The notes under the pieces: model-generated
What the model was told of the DNA's origin: nothing
Seen by the model: the letters and a program-made list of their open reading frames with translations, nothing else
Databases searched by the model: none
Position numbers and translations under genes: made by a program
Assembly: GCF_003385215.1 (NCBI RefSeq)
Contig: NZ_PQHW01000031.1
Location: 1-63,230, forward strand
Source of the DNA: Amycolatopsis thermalba
GTDB taxonomy: Bacteria > Actinomycetota > Actinomycetes > Mycobacteriales > Pseudonocardiaceae
Length of the DNA: 63,230 nucleotides
Direction of reading: 5' to 3'
Part shown: positions 25,465 through 34,846 of the stretch, in pieces
How the letters are laid out: each line of letters starts with the position of its first letter
Numbering within the stretch: position 1 is the stretch's first letter

Positions 25465-26673
25465 CTACTTCAGCTCCGCGCTCGTCTTCCCCAGCAGCCG
25501 GCGCGCCACGATCAGCTGCTGGATCTGCTGCGTGCCCTCGAAGATGTCCAGGATCTTCGAATCCCGGGCCCACTTCTCGAGCAGCATGTCCTCCGTGTAG
25601 CCGAGCGTGCCGATCAGCTCGACGCACTTCAGCGTGATCTCCACGACCGAACGGCCGGCCTTCGCCTTCGCCATGGAGGCCTGCAGCGAGTTCGGCTTGC
25701 GGTTGTCGGCCATCCACGCCGACTCCAGCGTCAGCAGGTACGCCGCCTCGTAGTCGGCTTCCAGTTCCAGGTACGTGGCCGCCGCGGCGTGCTGGTGGTG
25801 CGCGGGGCGGTCGTAGTCCACCACGACACCCGCCTCGGCGAGGATCTTCGCCGTCTCCTCCAGCGCCGCCCGCGCCAGGCCGACCGCCATCGCCGCGACC
25901 AGGGGGCGCGTGTTGTCGAAGGTCTGCATGACCCCCGCGAACCCCTTGGACGTGTTGATCTCCGGCGAGCCGAGCAGGTTCTCCTTCGGCACGCGGCAGT
26001 TGTCGAACCGCAGCACCGCCGTGTCCGACGCGCGGATCCCGAGCTTGTGCTCCAGCCGCACGACCTCGAAGCCCGGCGTGCCCTTCTCCACCACGAACGA
26101 CTTGATCGCCGCGCGCCCGAGCGACTTGTCCAAAGTGGCCCAGACGACCACGGCGTCCGCGCGGTCACCCGCGGTCACGAAGATCTTCTCGCCGTTCAGC
26201 ACGTAGCTGTCGCCGTCTTCGGTGGCGGTCGTGGTGATGTTCGCCGAGTCCGAACCCGTGCCCGGCTCGGTGATCGCCATCGCGGCCCACGTCTTCGCGA
26301 ACCGCTTCAGCTGCTCGTCGTTCGCCACCGACGCGATCGCCGCGTTGCCCAGCCCCTGCCGCGGCATCGACAGCAGCAGACCGACGTCGCCCCAGCACAT
26401 TTCGATCGCGCCGAGCACCGTCGCCAGGTTGCCGCCGTTGCGGTTCCCGGTCGCCTTCTCCTTTTCGTCGCGCCGCACGCCCTGCGCGCCCGCGCCGCCC
26501 TCGCCGGAGGAGTTCAGCCCGTCCAGCACCGCGGCGAACATGTCCAGCTCGACCGGGTACTCGTGCTCGGCGCGGTCGTACTTCCGCGAGATCGGCCGCA
26601 GCACTTCCGACGCCGCCTGGTACGCCTGATTGATCAGCGCCCGGGCCTTCTTCGGGGTTTCCAGATTGATCAT
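25465..26673 (-). CDS. Acyl-CoA dehydrogenase (second gene of pair)
   Basis: 402 residues. AMAITEPGTGSDSANITTTA, YVLNGEKIFVTAGDRAD and the C-terminal GTLGYTEDMLLEKWARDSKILDIFEGTQQIQQLIVARR are canonical; the glutamate in FEGTQ is at the usual catalytic-base position. The N-terminus has an insertion with acidic and Gly-rich stretch (LNSSGEGGAGAQGVRRDEKE) not seen in typical short-chain enzymes. ATG 26673 has GGAAGG upstream. It follows the other dehydrogenase gene by 19 bp, so both are probably cotranscribed and may form a mixed tetramer, as some actinobacterial FadE pairs do. Chain-length preference unknown. Confidence 0.9.
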   Translation of the reverse strand: MINLETPKKARALINQAYQAASEVLRPISRKYDRAEHEYPVELDMFAAVLDGLNSSGEGGAGAQGVRRDEKEKATGNRNGGNLATVLGAIEMCWGDVGLLLSMPRQGLGNAAIASVANDEQLKRFAKTWAAMAITEPGTGSDSANITTTATEDGDSYVLNGEKIFVTAGDRADAVVVWATLDKSLGRAAIKSFVVEKGTPGFEVVRLEHKLGIRASDTAVLRFDNCRVPKENLLGSPEINTSKGFAGVMQTFDNTRPLVAAMAVGLARAALEETAKILAEAGVVVDYDRPAHHQHAAAATYLELEADYEAAYLLTLESAWMADNRKPNSLQASMAKAKAGRSVVEITLKCVELIGTLGYTEDMLLEKWARDSKILDIFEGTQQIQQLIVARRLLGKTSAELK

Positions 26674-26692
26674 GATGACCTTCCCAGGCTTG

Positions 26693-28033
26693 TCAGAGGA
26701 GGACGACGCCCTCGAGCACACCGATCGCACGCAGGTCGCGGTACCACCGCTCGACCGGGTGCTCCTTCACGAACCCGTGCCCGCCCAGCAGCTGCACACC
26801 GGCGCTGCCGATGCGCATGCCCTTGTCCACGGCCAGCTTGCGGGCCAGCGCGACCTCGCGGGCGAACGGCTTGCCCTGCTCGGCCCGCGCCGCGGCGCGC
26901 AGCATGACCAGGCGCATGCCCTCCAGCTCGATCGCGATGTCCGCGACCGAGAACGCGACCGCCTGGCGGTGGCTGATCGGTTCGCCGAACGCCGTGCGCT
27001 CGTTCACGTACGGGATCACGTAGTCCAGGACGGCCTTCGCGGTGCCGGTGGCCAGCGCGGCCCAGCCCAGGCGGGACAGCCGCACCGCCTCGGTGAACAC
27101 CTCCGGCGAGCCGCCGCCGAGCAGCGCGCCCGCGGGCAGCGACACCTTCTCCAGGTGCAGCTTCCCGGTCGCCGCGCCGCGCAGGCCCATCGCCGGCTCG
27201 GCCTCGATCGACACGCCCGCCGTCGACGACTCGACGAGGAACAGTGCCGGCCCGCGCCCCTCGAGGTCGGCGGACACGACGAACAGTTCGGCCTGCGCCG
27301 CGCGCGGGACCAGGGACTTCACGCCGTCCAGCTGGTAGCCGCCGGGCGTGCGACGGGCCTTGGTGGCCGGCTTGACCGGGTCGAACAATGGCTTGGACTC
27401 CAGCAGGGCCAGCGCCGCGGCCGGCACGTTCTCGCCGACGAACTCCGGCAGGTAGTCGGCCTGCTGCTGCGCGTCGCCCCACAGGACGAGCGCGTTGCTG
27501 ACCGCCGACGGCGCGAGCACCGCGACGGCCAGGCCGAGGTCGCCGTGGGCGAGTGCCTCGGCGACCAGCGCGTTGGTGACGACCGAGCGTTCGGCACCCG
27601 CGCCGCCCAGCTCCTCCGGGATGCCGATGAGCGTCACGCCCAGTTCGGCGGCCCTGGTGAGCAGACCGTCCGGCGGGCTGAGCTTCTCGTCCGCCTCGGC
27701 GGCCGCCGGGCGCAGCTGCTCGGCCGCGAACTCACCGACCGTCTCGACGATCATCTGCTGGTCTTCGGACGGCGTGAGGTCGAACAGACCCTTGTCCTCG
27801 GCCGGGGCCGGGCGGGTCGCGTCACCGCCCCGCTTGCGCGAGGAGGAGAACGTCCGGCTGGCCGCGCCGGCGACCTTGAAACCGTTCCTCGTCGCCGCCG
27901 AAACCAGGTTCTGCACCGGCTCGCGCAACCCGCTGCGTTCCAGCGTCCTGCTGCCCGCGAGCCGGGAGAGGGCGGCCAGGCCGAAGCCCATCACGTCCCG
28001 CTTCCGGCCGCCGTTCTCCCTGAGCGCCGCCAC
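26693..28033 (-). CDS. Acyl-CoA dehydrogenase with N-terminal extension (first gene of pair)
   Basis: 446 residues. About 75 extra residues at the front (basic, Ser/Arg-rich, no obvious membrane segment) precede the FadE core, which starts near FDLTPSEDQQMIVETVGEFA. The FAD loop is weaker than normal (ALALLESKPLFDPVKP replaces the usual TEP-GSD motif), while VQLLGGHGFVKEHPVERWYRD is intact and the following LEG keeps a glutamate near the catalytic-base position. The divergence suggests a partner subunit that may bind FAD or substrate poorly alone and work with the enzyme encoded 19 bp downstream. A CCTACTC-AC-GAGTAGG palindrome precedes it. Confidence 0.87.
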   Translation of the reverse strand: MAALRENGGRKRDVMGFGLAALSRLAGSRTLERSGLREPVQNLVSAATRNGFKVAGAASRTFSSSRKRGGDATRPAPAEDKGLFDLTPSEDQQMIVETVGEFAAEQLRPAAAEADEKLSPPDGLLTRAAELGVTLIGIPEELGGAGAERSVVTNALVAEALAHGDLGLAVAVLAPSAVSNALVLWGDAQQQADYLPEFVGENVPAAALALLESKPLFDPVKPATKARRTPGGYQLDGVKSLVPRAAQAELFVVSADLEGRGPALFLVESSTAGVSIEAEPAMGLRGAATGKLHLEKVSLPAGALLGGGSPEVFTEAVRLSRLGWAALATGTAKAVLDYVIPYVNERTAFGEPISHRQAVAFSVADIAIELEGMRLVMLRAAARAEQGKPFAREVALARKLAVDKGMRIGSAGVQLLGGHGFVKEHPVERWYRDLRAIGVLEGVVLL

Positions 28034-28054
28034 GTCGCACTCCCATCGCCGTTA

Positions 28055-28070
28055 CCTACTCACGAGTAGG
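28055..28070. promoter_or_regulatory. Operator candidate CCTACTC-AC-GAGTAGG
   Basis: Perfect 7-base inverted repeat 21 bp upstream of the acyl-CoA dehydrogenase start at 28033, in an AT-richer context (GTTACC...GGTTAG). The sequence type is that of TetR-controlled fatty-acid genes. The regulator is not adjacent; the double TetR at 32330 is the nearest lipid-linked candidate, but its own upstream site differs. Confidence 0.6.
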
Positions 28071-28106
28071 TTAGCGCATGGAGGCCGGTGAACGCCACCG
28101 CCCCGG

Positions 28107-30227
28107 TCAATCGTGCAGGCCGAAGCGGTCGTGCCACCGGCGCAGCCGCGCGGGCGCCCACCAGTTCACCGCTCCCAGCAGCCGCATCGCCGACGGCACC
28201 AGCAGCCCGCGCACGAGGGTCGCGTCCACCAGCACGGCCAGTGCGAGCCCGACTCCCAGCAGCTTGAGCACGCTCAACCCGGAGGTGGCCACCGCGGCGA
28301 GGACGACGGCCACCACGAGCGCGGCGGCCGAGACCAGCCGTCCCGTGCGCTCCAGGCCCGCCGCCACCGCGCGCGTGTTGTCGCCGTGTGCCAGGTACTC
28401 CTCCCGGATGCGGGACAGCAGGAACACGCTGTAGTCCATGGACAGGCCGAAGGCGATGCAGAACATCAGGATCGGCACCGTCACCTCGAGCCGTCCGGTG
28501 TGGACGAAGTCGCCGACCAGCCACTTGAGGTGGCCGTCCTGGAAGACGTACACCATGGCGCCGAACGACGCCGTCAGGCTGAGCACGGTGAGCACGAGCT
28601 GCTTCAACGGGATCACCACGCTGCCGGAGAACAGGAACAGCAGCACGAGCATGCTCACCACGATGATCAACGCCGCCCACGGGATGCGTTCGGCCAGCAT
28701 GTCCTTGGTGTCGGTCAGGACCGCCGCGTCCCCGCCGACCAGGGCGGGACCGGGGGCGGGCAGGGCGCGCACGGCACGGACGTGTTCCTCCGCCGCCGCG
28801 GAGTTGGGTTCGGCGGCCGAGGCGACCGACAGCCACCCGCCCTGCCCCGAAGACGCCCCGATGTCGACTCGTGCCGTTCCGGGCAGGCCGGCCACGCTCT
28901 GGGCGTACGCGGCCACGGCCGGCGGGTCCGCGTCCGGCAGCACCACGACGACCGGAGCGGCCCCGCCGCCGGGGAACTCCGTCCGCACCGCGTCGCCGGC
29001 GATCTGCGCCGGGCTGTCCCGGGGCAGCACCCGGTCGTCGAGCAGGCCGAACTGGGCCTGGCCGAACGGCAGGGCCAGCGCGACGAGCACCGTGGCCGCG
29101 GACGCCCCCACCAGCACCGGCCGCCGCATCACCCGCACCGCGAGCCGTCGCCACAGGCCGAACCGGTGGCGGCGCAGCCGGGCGAACGGGTCGAACCGGT
29201 CCAGCCGGTGCCCGAGCAGGGCGAGCACCGGTGGCAGCACCAGGATGGACGCGAGCGCGGCGAGCGCGACCACCGCGATCCCGGCGAAGGCCAGCGACCG
29301 CAGGAAGTAGATCGGGAACACCAGCAGCGCGGACAGGGACAGGCCGACCGTGACCGCGGAGAACAGGACCGTCCGCCCGGCGGTTCGCAGCATCGTGACG
29401 ATCGCCTCCGCGGTGTCGCGCCCGGCTGCCAGTTCCTCCCGGTAGCGCGTGACGAGGAACAGGCTGTAGTCGACGGCGAGCCCGAAGCCGAGCGCGGTGG
29501 CGATGTTCAGCCCGAAGATCGAGACCGGGGTGACGGTGGTGAGCAGCCGCAGGATGGCGAGGGTGCCGGCGACGGTGACGGCCCCGATCAGCACCGGCAG
29601 CGCGGCCGCGGCGAGCGAGCCGAACGCCACCAGCAGGATCAGCAGTGTCAGCGGCGCGGCGATCAGCTCGGCTCGGGTCAGGTCGGCGGCGCTCTGCCGG
29701 TCCGCCTCCTCGTTGACGGTGGCCGAGCCCGTGGCGAGTACGTCCAGGCCGTCGTGACGTCCGCCCAGGTCCTTGGCGAGTGCGCGGGCGGTGTGGCTGA
29801 TCTCGGTGTCGTCCCCGCTCAGCTTCGCCACGACGAGCGCGCTCCGGCCGTCCGCCGACCGCAGGGCGGGATCGCCGGTCGTCCAGTAGGAGTGGGCGAA
29901 CCGCACGCCGGGGGTGGTGGCCAGCCGCTCGGTGAGGCGGGTGCCCGCGGCCGCGTGCGCGGACACGTCGTCGCCGGCGCGGACCACGAGCACGAAGTCC
30001 GGCGCCCCGGCGTGGAACCGGTCGGCGAGCATCCGGTCCGCCCGCACCGACTCGAACGAGGGGGCCGTGTAGCCGCCGCTGGACAGCTCGCCGGCGGCGC
30101 CGCTGCCGAACACGCCGGCCAGTACCGCGAAGAACGCGGCGAGGACCAGTGCGCGAACCCGGTGCCGCAGGAGCCGCCGGGCCAAAGTGGACAGTGCGCC
30201 GCCGGGGGCGGTGGTGGACGTGGTCAT
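28107..30227 (-). CDS. MMPL-family RND exporter
   Basis: 706 residues with two matching halves of about six membrane segments each and large outer loops (STLARRLLRHRVRALVLAAFF first; ATALGFGLAVDYSLFLVTRYREE and its repeat CIAFGLSMDYSVFLLSRIREE carry the proton-relay D-Y pairs). The length is that of the antibiotic/lipid-exporting actinomycete MMPLs such as ActII-3. The ATG overlaps the MFS stop (ATGA), so both pumps are made from one mRNA under the TetR at 31682. It exports a lipid or drug-like compound by proton motive force. Confidence 0.92.
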   Translation of the reverse strand: MTTSTTAPGGALSTLARRLLRHRVRALVLAAFFAVLAGVFGSGAAGELSSGGYTAPSFESVRADRMLADRFHAGAPDFVLVVRAGDDVSAHAAAGTRLTERLATTPGVRFAHSYWTTGDPALRSADGRSALVVAKLSGDDTEISHTARALAKDLGGRHDGLDVLATGSATVNEEADRQSAADLTRAELIAAPLTLLILLVAFGSLAAAALPVLIGAVTVAGTLAILRLLTTVTPVSIFGLNIATALGFGLAVDYSLFLVTRYREELAAGRDTAEAIVTMLRTAGRTVLFSAVTVGLSLSALLVFPIYFLRSLAFAGIAVVALAALASILVLPPVLALLGHRLDRFDPFARLRRHRFGLWRRLAVRVMRRPVLVGASAATVLVALALPFGQAQFGLLDDRVLPRDSPAQIAGDAVRTEFPGGGAAPVVVVLPDADPPAVAAYAQSVAGLPGTARVDIGASSGQGGWLSVASAAEPNSAAAEEHVRAVRALPAPGPALVGGDAAVLTDTKDMLAERIPWAALIIVVSMLVLLFLFSGSVVIPLKQLVLTVLSLTASFGAMVYVFQDGHLKWLVGDFVHTGRLEVTVPILMFCIAFGLSMDYSVFLLSRIREEYLAHGDNTRAVAAGLERTGRLVSAAALVVAVVLAAVATSGLSVLKLLGVGLALAVLVDATLVRGLLVPSAMRLLGAVNWWAPARLRRWHDRFGLHD

Positions 30228-31603
30228 GGTGCCTCTCCGGCGGGCTGCGGGGTGCGGGTGGGGCGGAGCAGGGCGAGGGCGAGTGCCGATCCGGCCGCGG
30301 CGAAGGCGGCGGTGGTCAGGAAACCGGCGTGCAGACCGGCCAGGTACCCGCGGCTCGTGGTGACGGCTTCGGCGAGCACCAGGACGACGGCGACGCCCAG
30401 CCCGGAGCCGGCCCGCTGGGCGGTGCCGACGATCCCGCCCGCGATCCCGGCGTCGGACTGGCCGACGGCGGTGACGGCGGGCACCGTCGCGCCCGCGAAC
30501 GCGGTGGGCAGGCCGGCGCCGAAGATCAGCGACGGGAGCAGGATGTCGGTCAGGTAGTCCGCCGCGGGCGGGAGCAGCGCGTACCAGGCCAGTGCGACGG
30601 CCTGGAGCGCGAGCCCGAGCGCCAGGGCGCCCGGGCCGCCGATCCGGGCGAGCACGCCAGGCAGCGCCGTTCGCGCCGCGACGATGCCCACCACCGCGAC
30701 CGGCAGGACGGCCAGCCCGGACTGCACGGGCGTGTACTGCTGCGTGTTCTGCAAGTAGAGGGCCAGCAACGCGAACGCGGGCACGTGGGCCGCACCCACC
30801 AGCGCGTTGATCACCGCGGTGACGCTGACCTCGCGGATCCGGTAGAGCCGCAGTGGCATCACCGGTTCGGCCGCGCGGGCTTCGACGACCAGGAACACGA
30901 CCAGCAGCACGGCCCCGGCGACCAGGGTGACGACTGCCGTGGCCGGGTCGCCGTGCAGCGCGGGCAGGCCGTAGCCGAGCAGCACCAGCGCCGCCGTGCC
31001 GGTCACCGCTCCGCGGATGTCCAGCCGGCGGGGCGCGGTGACCACCGGATCCGCCGGCAGCAACCGCGCGACGAGCCCCAGCGCCACGACGCCGACCGGC
31101 ACGTTGATCAGGAAGATCGACGGCCAGCCCAGGGCCTGGGTGAGCACGCCGCCGAGGGCGGTGCCGATCGCCGCGCCCGAGGCGCCCATCGCGCTCCACA
31201 CCCCGAACGCCCGCCGTCGCGCGTCCGGCGCGGTGAACGTCGCCGTGAGCAGGGCCAGCTGCGCCGGCACGACGACGGCCGCCGCGACGCCCTGCGCGAC
31301 GCGGGCCGCGATCAGCACCGTGGCCGTCGGCGCGAGACCGGCCGCGGCCGACGCCACGGTGAACAGCGCCAGACCGGCGCGGAACACGCGCCGGGGTCCC
31401 AGCAGGTCGGCCGCCCGTCCGCCGAGCAGCATGCAGCCGCCGAAGGCCAGCAGGTACGCGTTGGTCACCCAGCTCAGCGCGGCCTCGCCCAGCCCGAGGC
31501 TCGCCCCGATGGCGGGCAGCGCGATGTTGACGACCGTCGCGTCGAGCAGGACCACCAGCTCGACCACGGTGATGAGCAGCAGGGCCCCGCGTCTTCCGTC
31601 CAC
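30224..31603 (-). CDS. MFS drug transporter, DHA2 (EmrB/QacA-like) family
   Basis: 459 residues, about 14 membrane segments. LVVLLDATVVNIALPAIGASLG at the front is the DHA2 motif, and FGVWSAMGASGAAIGTALGGVL is motif C. GTG at 31603 is chosen because GGAGGAGG lies just before it; an in-frame GTG seven codons upstream overlaps the first operator. The gene is read divergently from the TetR at 31682 and is the first gene of the MFS-MMPL operon. Likely a multidrug or self-metabolite exporter. Confidence 0.92.
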   Translation of the reverse strand: MDGRRGALLLITVVELVVLLDATVVNIALPAIGASLGLGEAALSWVTNAYLLAFGGCMLLGGRAADLLGPRRVFRAGLALFTVASAAAGLAPTATVLIAARVAQGVAAAVVVPAQLALLTATFTAPDARRRAFGVWSAMGASGAAIGTALGGVLTQALGWPSIFLINVPVGVVALGLVARLLPADPVVTAPRRLDIRGAVTGTAALVLLGYGLPALHGDPATAVVTLVAGAVLLVVFLVVEARAAEPVMPLRLYRIREVSVTAVINALVGAAHVPAFALLALYLQNTQQYTPVQSGLAVLPVAVVGIVAARTALPGVLARIGGPGALALGLALQAVALAWYALLPPAADYLTDILLPSLIFGAGLPTAFAGATVPAVTAVGQSDAGIAGGIVGTAQRAGSGLGVAVVLVLAEAVTTSRGYLAGLHAGFLTTAAFAAAGSALALALLRPTRTPQPAGEAP

Positions 31604-31623
31604 GAGTGCCTCCTCCAATTTCA

Positions 31624-31668
31624 CTAGAGCATTGCTCTAGTGAGTGTTCCGCTAGAGTGTTGCTCTAG
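31624..31668. promoter_or_regulatory. Twin TetR operators between efflux operon and its regulator
   Basis: CTAGAGCA-T-TGCTCTAG (31624-31640, perfect) and CTAGAGTGTTGCTCTAG (31652-31668, imperfect centre) are two 17-base palindromes whose centres are 28 bp apart. They fill the short gap between the divergent MFS and TetR genes, so one regulator can close both promoters. Confidence 0.85.
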
Positions 31669-31681
31669 TCAAGGAGGAGGC

Positions 31682-32323
31682 GTGGTGGCGGAGCGGGTAC
31701 CGGGGAAGACCGGGGTGCGGGCGGCGAAGGCCGCGCGGACGCGGGCGCGGATGCTCGACGCGGCGAAGGCGCTGTTCGTGCGGCAGGGCTACGCGGCGAC
31801 GAGCATGCAGGCCATCGCGAAGGAGGCCGGCGTCGCGGTGCAGACCCTGTACTTCACGTTCGCCACGAAGCGGGCGATCCTCGGCGAGCTGCTGGACGTC
31901 CACGTGGCGGGCGACACCGAGCCGGTGCCGACGCTGGACCGGCCGTGGGTGGCCGAGGCGATGGCCGCGCCGCCCGCCGAGCAGCTGCGGCTCATGGTGG
32001 CCGGCGCGGGCACGATCTTCGCGCGCGTCGCGGACATCCTCGAGGTCGTCCGGTCCGCCGCCGCGGTGGACCCGGAGATCGCCGAGATGTGGCAGGTCAA
32101 CCTGGATCAGCGGCGGACCGTGATGACCGCGTTCGCCGAGCGGCTGGTGGCGAAGACCGAGCTCCGGGGCGGGATCGACGCGGAGCGGGCGGCCGACATC
32201 GCGCTGGCGACCCTCTCGCCCGAGGTCTACCACCTGCTCGTGCACCAGCGGGGCTGGAGCGCGCGGGAGTGGACGGACTGGGCCGCCGACGCCCTGGTGC
32301 GTCAGTTCCTGCCCGATCCGTGA
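31682..32323 (+). CDS. TetR-family regulator of the MFS-MMPL efflux operon
   Basis: 213 residues. An HTH follows a basic lead (KAARTRARMLDAAKALFVRQGYAAT, then AIAKEAGVAVQTLYFTFATKRAI); a helical ligand domain follows (MAAPPAEQLRLMVAGAGTIFARVADI). GTG 31682 or the next codon (31685) is the start; AAGGAGGAGG lies directly ahead. It is divergent from the pumps and surrounded by the CTAGAGC palindromes, the standard layout of a drug-responsive repressor. Its stop is 4 bp from the end of the convergent double TetR gene. Confidence 0.9.
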   Translation: MVAERVPGKTGVRAAKAARTRARMLDAAKALFVRQGYAATSMQAIAKEAGVAVQTLYFTFATKRAILGELLDVHVAGDTEPVPTLDRPWVAEAMAAPPAEQLRLMVAGAGTIFARVADILEVVRSAAAVDPEIAEMWQVNLDQRRTVMTAFAERLVAKTELRGGIDAERAADIALATLSPEVYHLLVHQRGWSAREWTDWAADALVRQFLPDP

Positions 32324-32329
32324 GGCCGG

Positions 32330-33505
32330 CTAGCCCAGGTCCAGTACCGCCGCCATCAGGACCCGCAGCTCGGCGGCCAGTCCCGGTCTCGAATTGACTC
32401 TCCGGGTGCGCGACAGGTCGTTCGCAATCGTCAGGGCCGCGTGCACCGTGATCTTCGCTTCGCGGGGGTTCAGCGACGGCTGCGCGGCGCCCAGCAGGCT
32501 GACCCACTGCGCCACGTAGTCCCGCTGGATGCGCAGCAGCTCGGCGCCCTCTTCCTCGGCGTAGTTGACCGCGTCGGCCGAGAACGACACCGCCAGCTCC
32601 GCCGAACCGGTCAGCACCCGCACGTACGAATCGATCAGCCCGCGCAGCGCCTCCGTCTCGTCCGCGCTGCTCAGCCGCACCCGTTCCGCGTCCAGCAGCA
32701 ACCGGTCCGCCGCCCGGCGCGCGATCGCCCCCAGCAGCGCCGCCTTGCTCGAAAAGTGCCGGTACACGCTGGGGCCCGCGATACCGGCCGCCGCGCCGAT
32801 GTCCTCCATGCTCACCGCGTGGAAGCCGCGCCGCTGGAACAACTCCGCCGCCGCCGACAGGATCTGCTCCCGCCGCGAAACCACCCCGACCCCAGCCGGT
32901 GCGGGCGCCGGCTCGGCGACATCGTCCGGCAGCCGCACGTGCAGCACCCGGCGGGCCAGCGAAGCCAGCAGCTCGGCGAACCGCTTCCGCGCCACCGACG
33001 TCCGGTGGACCGAAACACTGCCGAACACGCTCATCGCCGCCCAGCACAGCAGTTCCGCGTCCGCAGGCCCCAGGTCGGGGCGCAGGTTCATGAGCTCCTT
33101 GGCCCACGACGTGAGCAACGCCGCCGACCGGCGGCCGATCTCGCGCTGGTCCTCCGGCGACAGGTGCCGCCCCTCCCACCGCCACAGCGCCGCCACGTCC
33201 CGCCGCTCCACCGACGACTCCGCGATGCCCCGCAGCAGCCGCTCCACCTGCGCGCCGTCCGGCCGGCGCAGGGTCGACAACGCGGCCGCGGTCGCGTCCT
33301 CCATCTCCCGCACGCCGTCGAGCAGCACGTACGCCAGGATCGCCTGCTTGTCCGCGAAGTGCCGGTACACGGCGGGACCGGTGATGCCGGCCGCCGCGGC
33401 GATGTCGTTGATGCCCACCCCGTGGTAGCCGCGGGCGCGGAACAGCTCGGCGGCCAGGCCGGCCAGCTGGGCCTTGCGGTCGGGGCGACGGGACGTACTC
33501 GACAT
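32330..33505 (-). CDS. Single-chain tandem TetR regulator (two HTH domains)
   Basis: 391 residues, twice the normal TetR size. The first half starts RKAQLAGLAAELFRARGYHG, DIAAAAGITGPAVYRHFADK; a Pro/Ala linker (about residues 195-210) leads to a second complete unit, SRREQILSAAAELFQRRGF, DIGAAAGIAGPSVYRHFSSK. Both recognition helices are nearly the same, so one polypeptide could act like a TetR dimer. Divergent from fadA-fadB with 127 bp between, which points to control of beta-oxidation, with an acyl-CoA as probable ligand. Tandem TetR proteins near fatty-acid genes are known in actinomycetes but are seldom characterised. Confidence 0.88.
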   Translation of the reverse strand: MSSTSRRPDRKAQLAGLAAELFRARGYHGVGINDIAAAAGITGPAVYRHFADKQAILAYVLLDGVREMEDATAAALSTLRRPDGAQVERLLRGIAESSVERRDVAALWRWEGRHLSPEDQREIGRRSAALLTSWAKELMNLRPDLGPADAELLCWAAMSVFGSVSVHRTSVARKRFAELLASLARRVLHVRLPDDVAEPAPAPAGVGVVSRREQILSAAAELFQRRGFHAVSMEDIGAAAGIAGPSVYRHFSSKAALLGAIARRAADRLLLDAERVRLSSADETEALRGLIDSYVRVLTGSAELAVSFSADAVNYAEEEGAELLRIQRDYVAQWVSLLGAAQPSLNPREAKITVHAALTIANDLSRTRRVNSRPGLAAELRVLMAAVLDLG

Positions 33506-33513
33506 GGTGATCC

Positions 33514-33529
33514 CACTCTAGCCGGAGTG
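33514..33529. promoter_or_regulatory. Operator candidate CACTC-N6-GAGTG
   Basis: Inverted repeat 8 bp upstream of the tandem-TetR start, within the divergent promoter shared with fadA. The flanks TC and GA extend the symmetry with one break. Possible autoregulatory and fadAB site. Confidence 0.45.
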
Positions 33530-33632
33530 AGACCCCCTGCAAACGGTTGACACCAGGGGAATCAGCCGGAGTATGTTAGTGGCAATTAGCGTCAGACCCA
33601 GACGGATGCAGTAAGCAGGAAGGACCGTCGGT

Positions 33633-34844
33633 GTGAGCAACGAGGCATACATCTACGAGGCGATCCGGACGCCTCGTGGCAAGAACAAGGGCGGGTCCCT
33701 GCACGGGGTCAAGCCGATCGACCTCGTGACCGGACTGATTCACGAACTCCAGGCCCGGCACCCGGGCCTGGACCCGGCCGCGATCAACGACATCATCCTC
33801 GGCGTCGTCTCGCCGGTCGGTGACCAGGGCGCCGACATCGCGCGCGCCGCGGCGATGGCCGCCGGCGTGCCCGACACCGTCGCCGGTGTCCAGCTCAACC
33901 GCTTCTGCTCCTCGGGTCTGGAGGCCGTCAACCAGGCCGCCGCCCGGGTGCGCTCCGGCTGGGAGAACCTGATCATCGCCGGTGGCGTCGAGTCGATGTC
34001 GCGCGTGCCGATGGGCTCCGACGGCGGCCCGATGTTCACCGACCCGGCCACGAACTACGACACGTACTTCGTGCCGCAGGGCATCGGCGCGGACCTGATC
34101 GCCACCATCGAGGGCTTCAGCCGCGAGGACGTCGACGCCTTCGCGGTGCGCTCGCAGGAGAAGGCCGAGGCCGCCTGGTCCGGCGGCTACTTCGCGAAGT
34201 CGGTCGTGCCGGTCAAGGACATCAACGGTGTCACGATCCTCGACCACGACGAGCACCGCCGCCCCGGCACCACGCTGGAGAGCCTGGCCAAGCTCAAGCC
34301 GGCGTTCGAGACGATCGGCGAGTTCGGTGGCTTCGACGCGGTGGCGCTGCAGAAGTACCACTCGGTCGAGAAGATCAACCACGTCCACACCGGCGGCAAC
34401 TCCTCCGGCATCGTCGACGGGGCCGCGCTGGTGCTGATCGGCAACGAGCAGGTCGGCAAGGACCTGGGCCTGACCCCGCGGGCCCGCATCGTGGCGGCCA
34501 CCATCACCGGGTCCGACCCGACGATCATGCTGACCGGGCCGACGCCGGCCACCAGGAAGGTCCTCGACCTCGCCGGCATGACCACCGACGACATCGACCT
34601 GTTCGAGCTGAACGAGGCGTTCGCGTCGGTCGTGCTCAAGTGGATGAAGGACCTGAAGCTGCCGGACGAGAAGGTCAACGTCAACGGCGGGGCGATCGCG
34701 ATGGGCCACCCGCTCGGCGCGACCGGTGCCATGATCCTGGGCACGATGGTCGACGAGCTGGAGCGGCGCCAGGCGCGGCGCGCGCTGCTGTCGCTGTGCA
34801 TCGGCGGCGGAATGGGTATCGCGACGATCATCGAGCGGGTGTGA
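33633..34844 (+). CDS. fadA: Acetyl-CoA C-acyltransferase (thiolase, FadA-like)
   Basis: 403 residues. The acyl-enzyme cysteine is in [17 protein letters not shown] (about residue 92), with the His in [15 protein letters not shown] and the second Cys in [16 protein letters not shown]. It cleaves 3-oxoacyl-CoA with CoA in the last step of beta-oxidation. The GTG start follows AGGAAGGA. fadB begins 2 bp after its stop, so the trifunctional complex is encoded together. Actinobacterial FadAB of this kind forms a heterotetramer. Confidence 0.94.
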   Translation: MSNEAYIYEAIRTPRGKNKGGSLHGVKPIDLVTGLIHELQARHPGLDPAAINDIILGVVSPVGDQGADIARAAAMAAGVPDTVAGVQLNRFCSSGLEAVNQAAARVRSGWENLIIAGGVESMSRVPMGSDGGPMFTDPATNYDTYFVPQGIGADLIATIEGFSREDVDAFAVRSQEKAEAAWSGGYFAKSVVPVKDINGVTILDHDEHRRPGTTLESLAKLKPAFETIGEFGGFDAVALQKYHSVEKINHVHTGGNSSGIVDGAALVLIGNEQVGKDLGLTPRARIVAATITGSDPTIMLTGPTPATRKVLDLAGMTTDDIDLFELNEAFASVVLKWMKDLKLPDEKVNVNGGAIAMGHPLGATGAMILGTMVDELERRQARRALLSLCIGGGMGIATIIERV

Positions 34845-34846
34845 CC

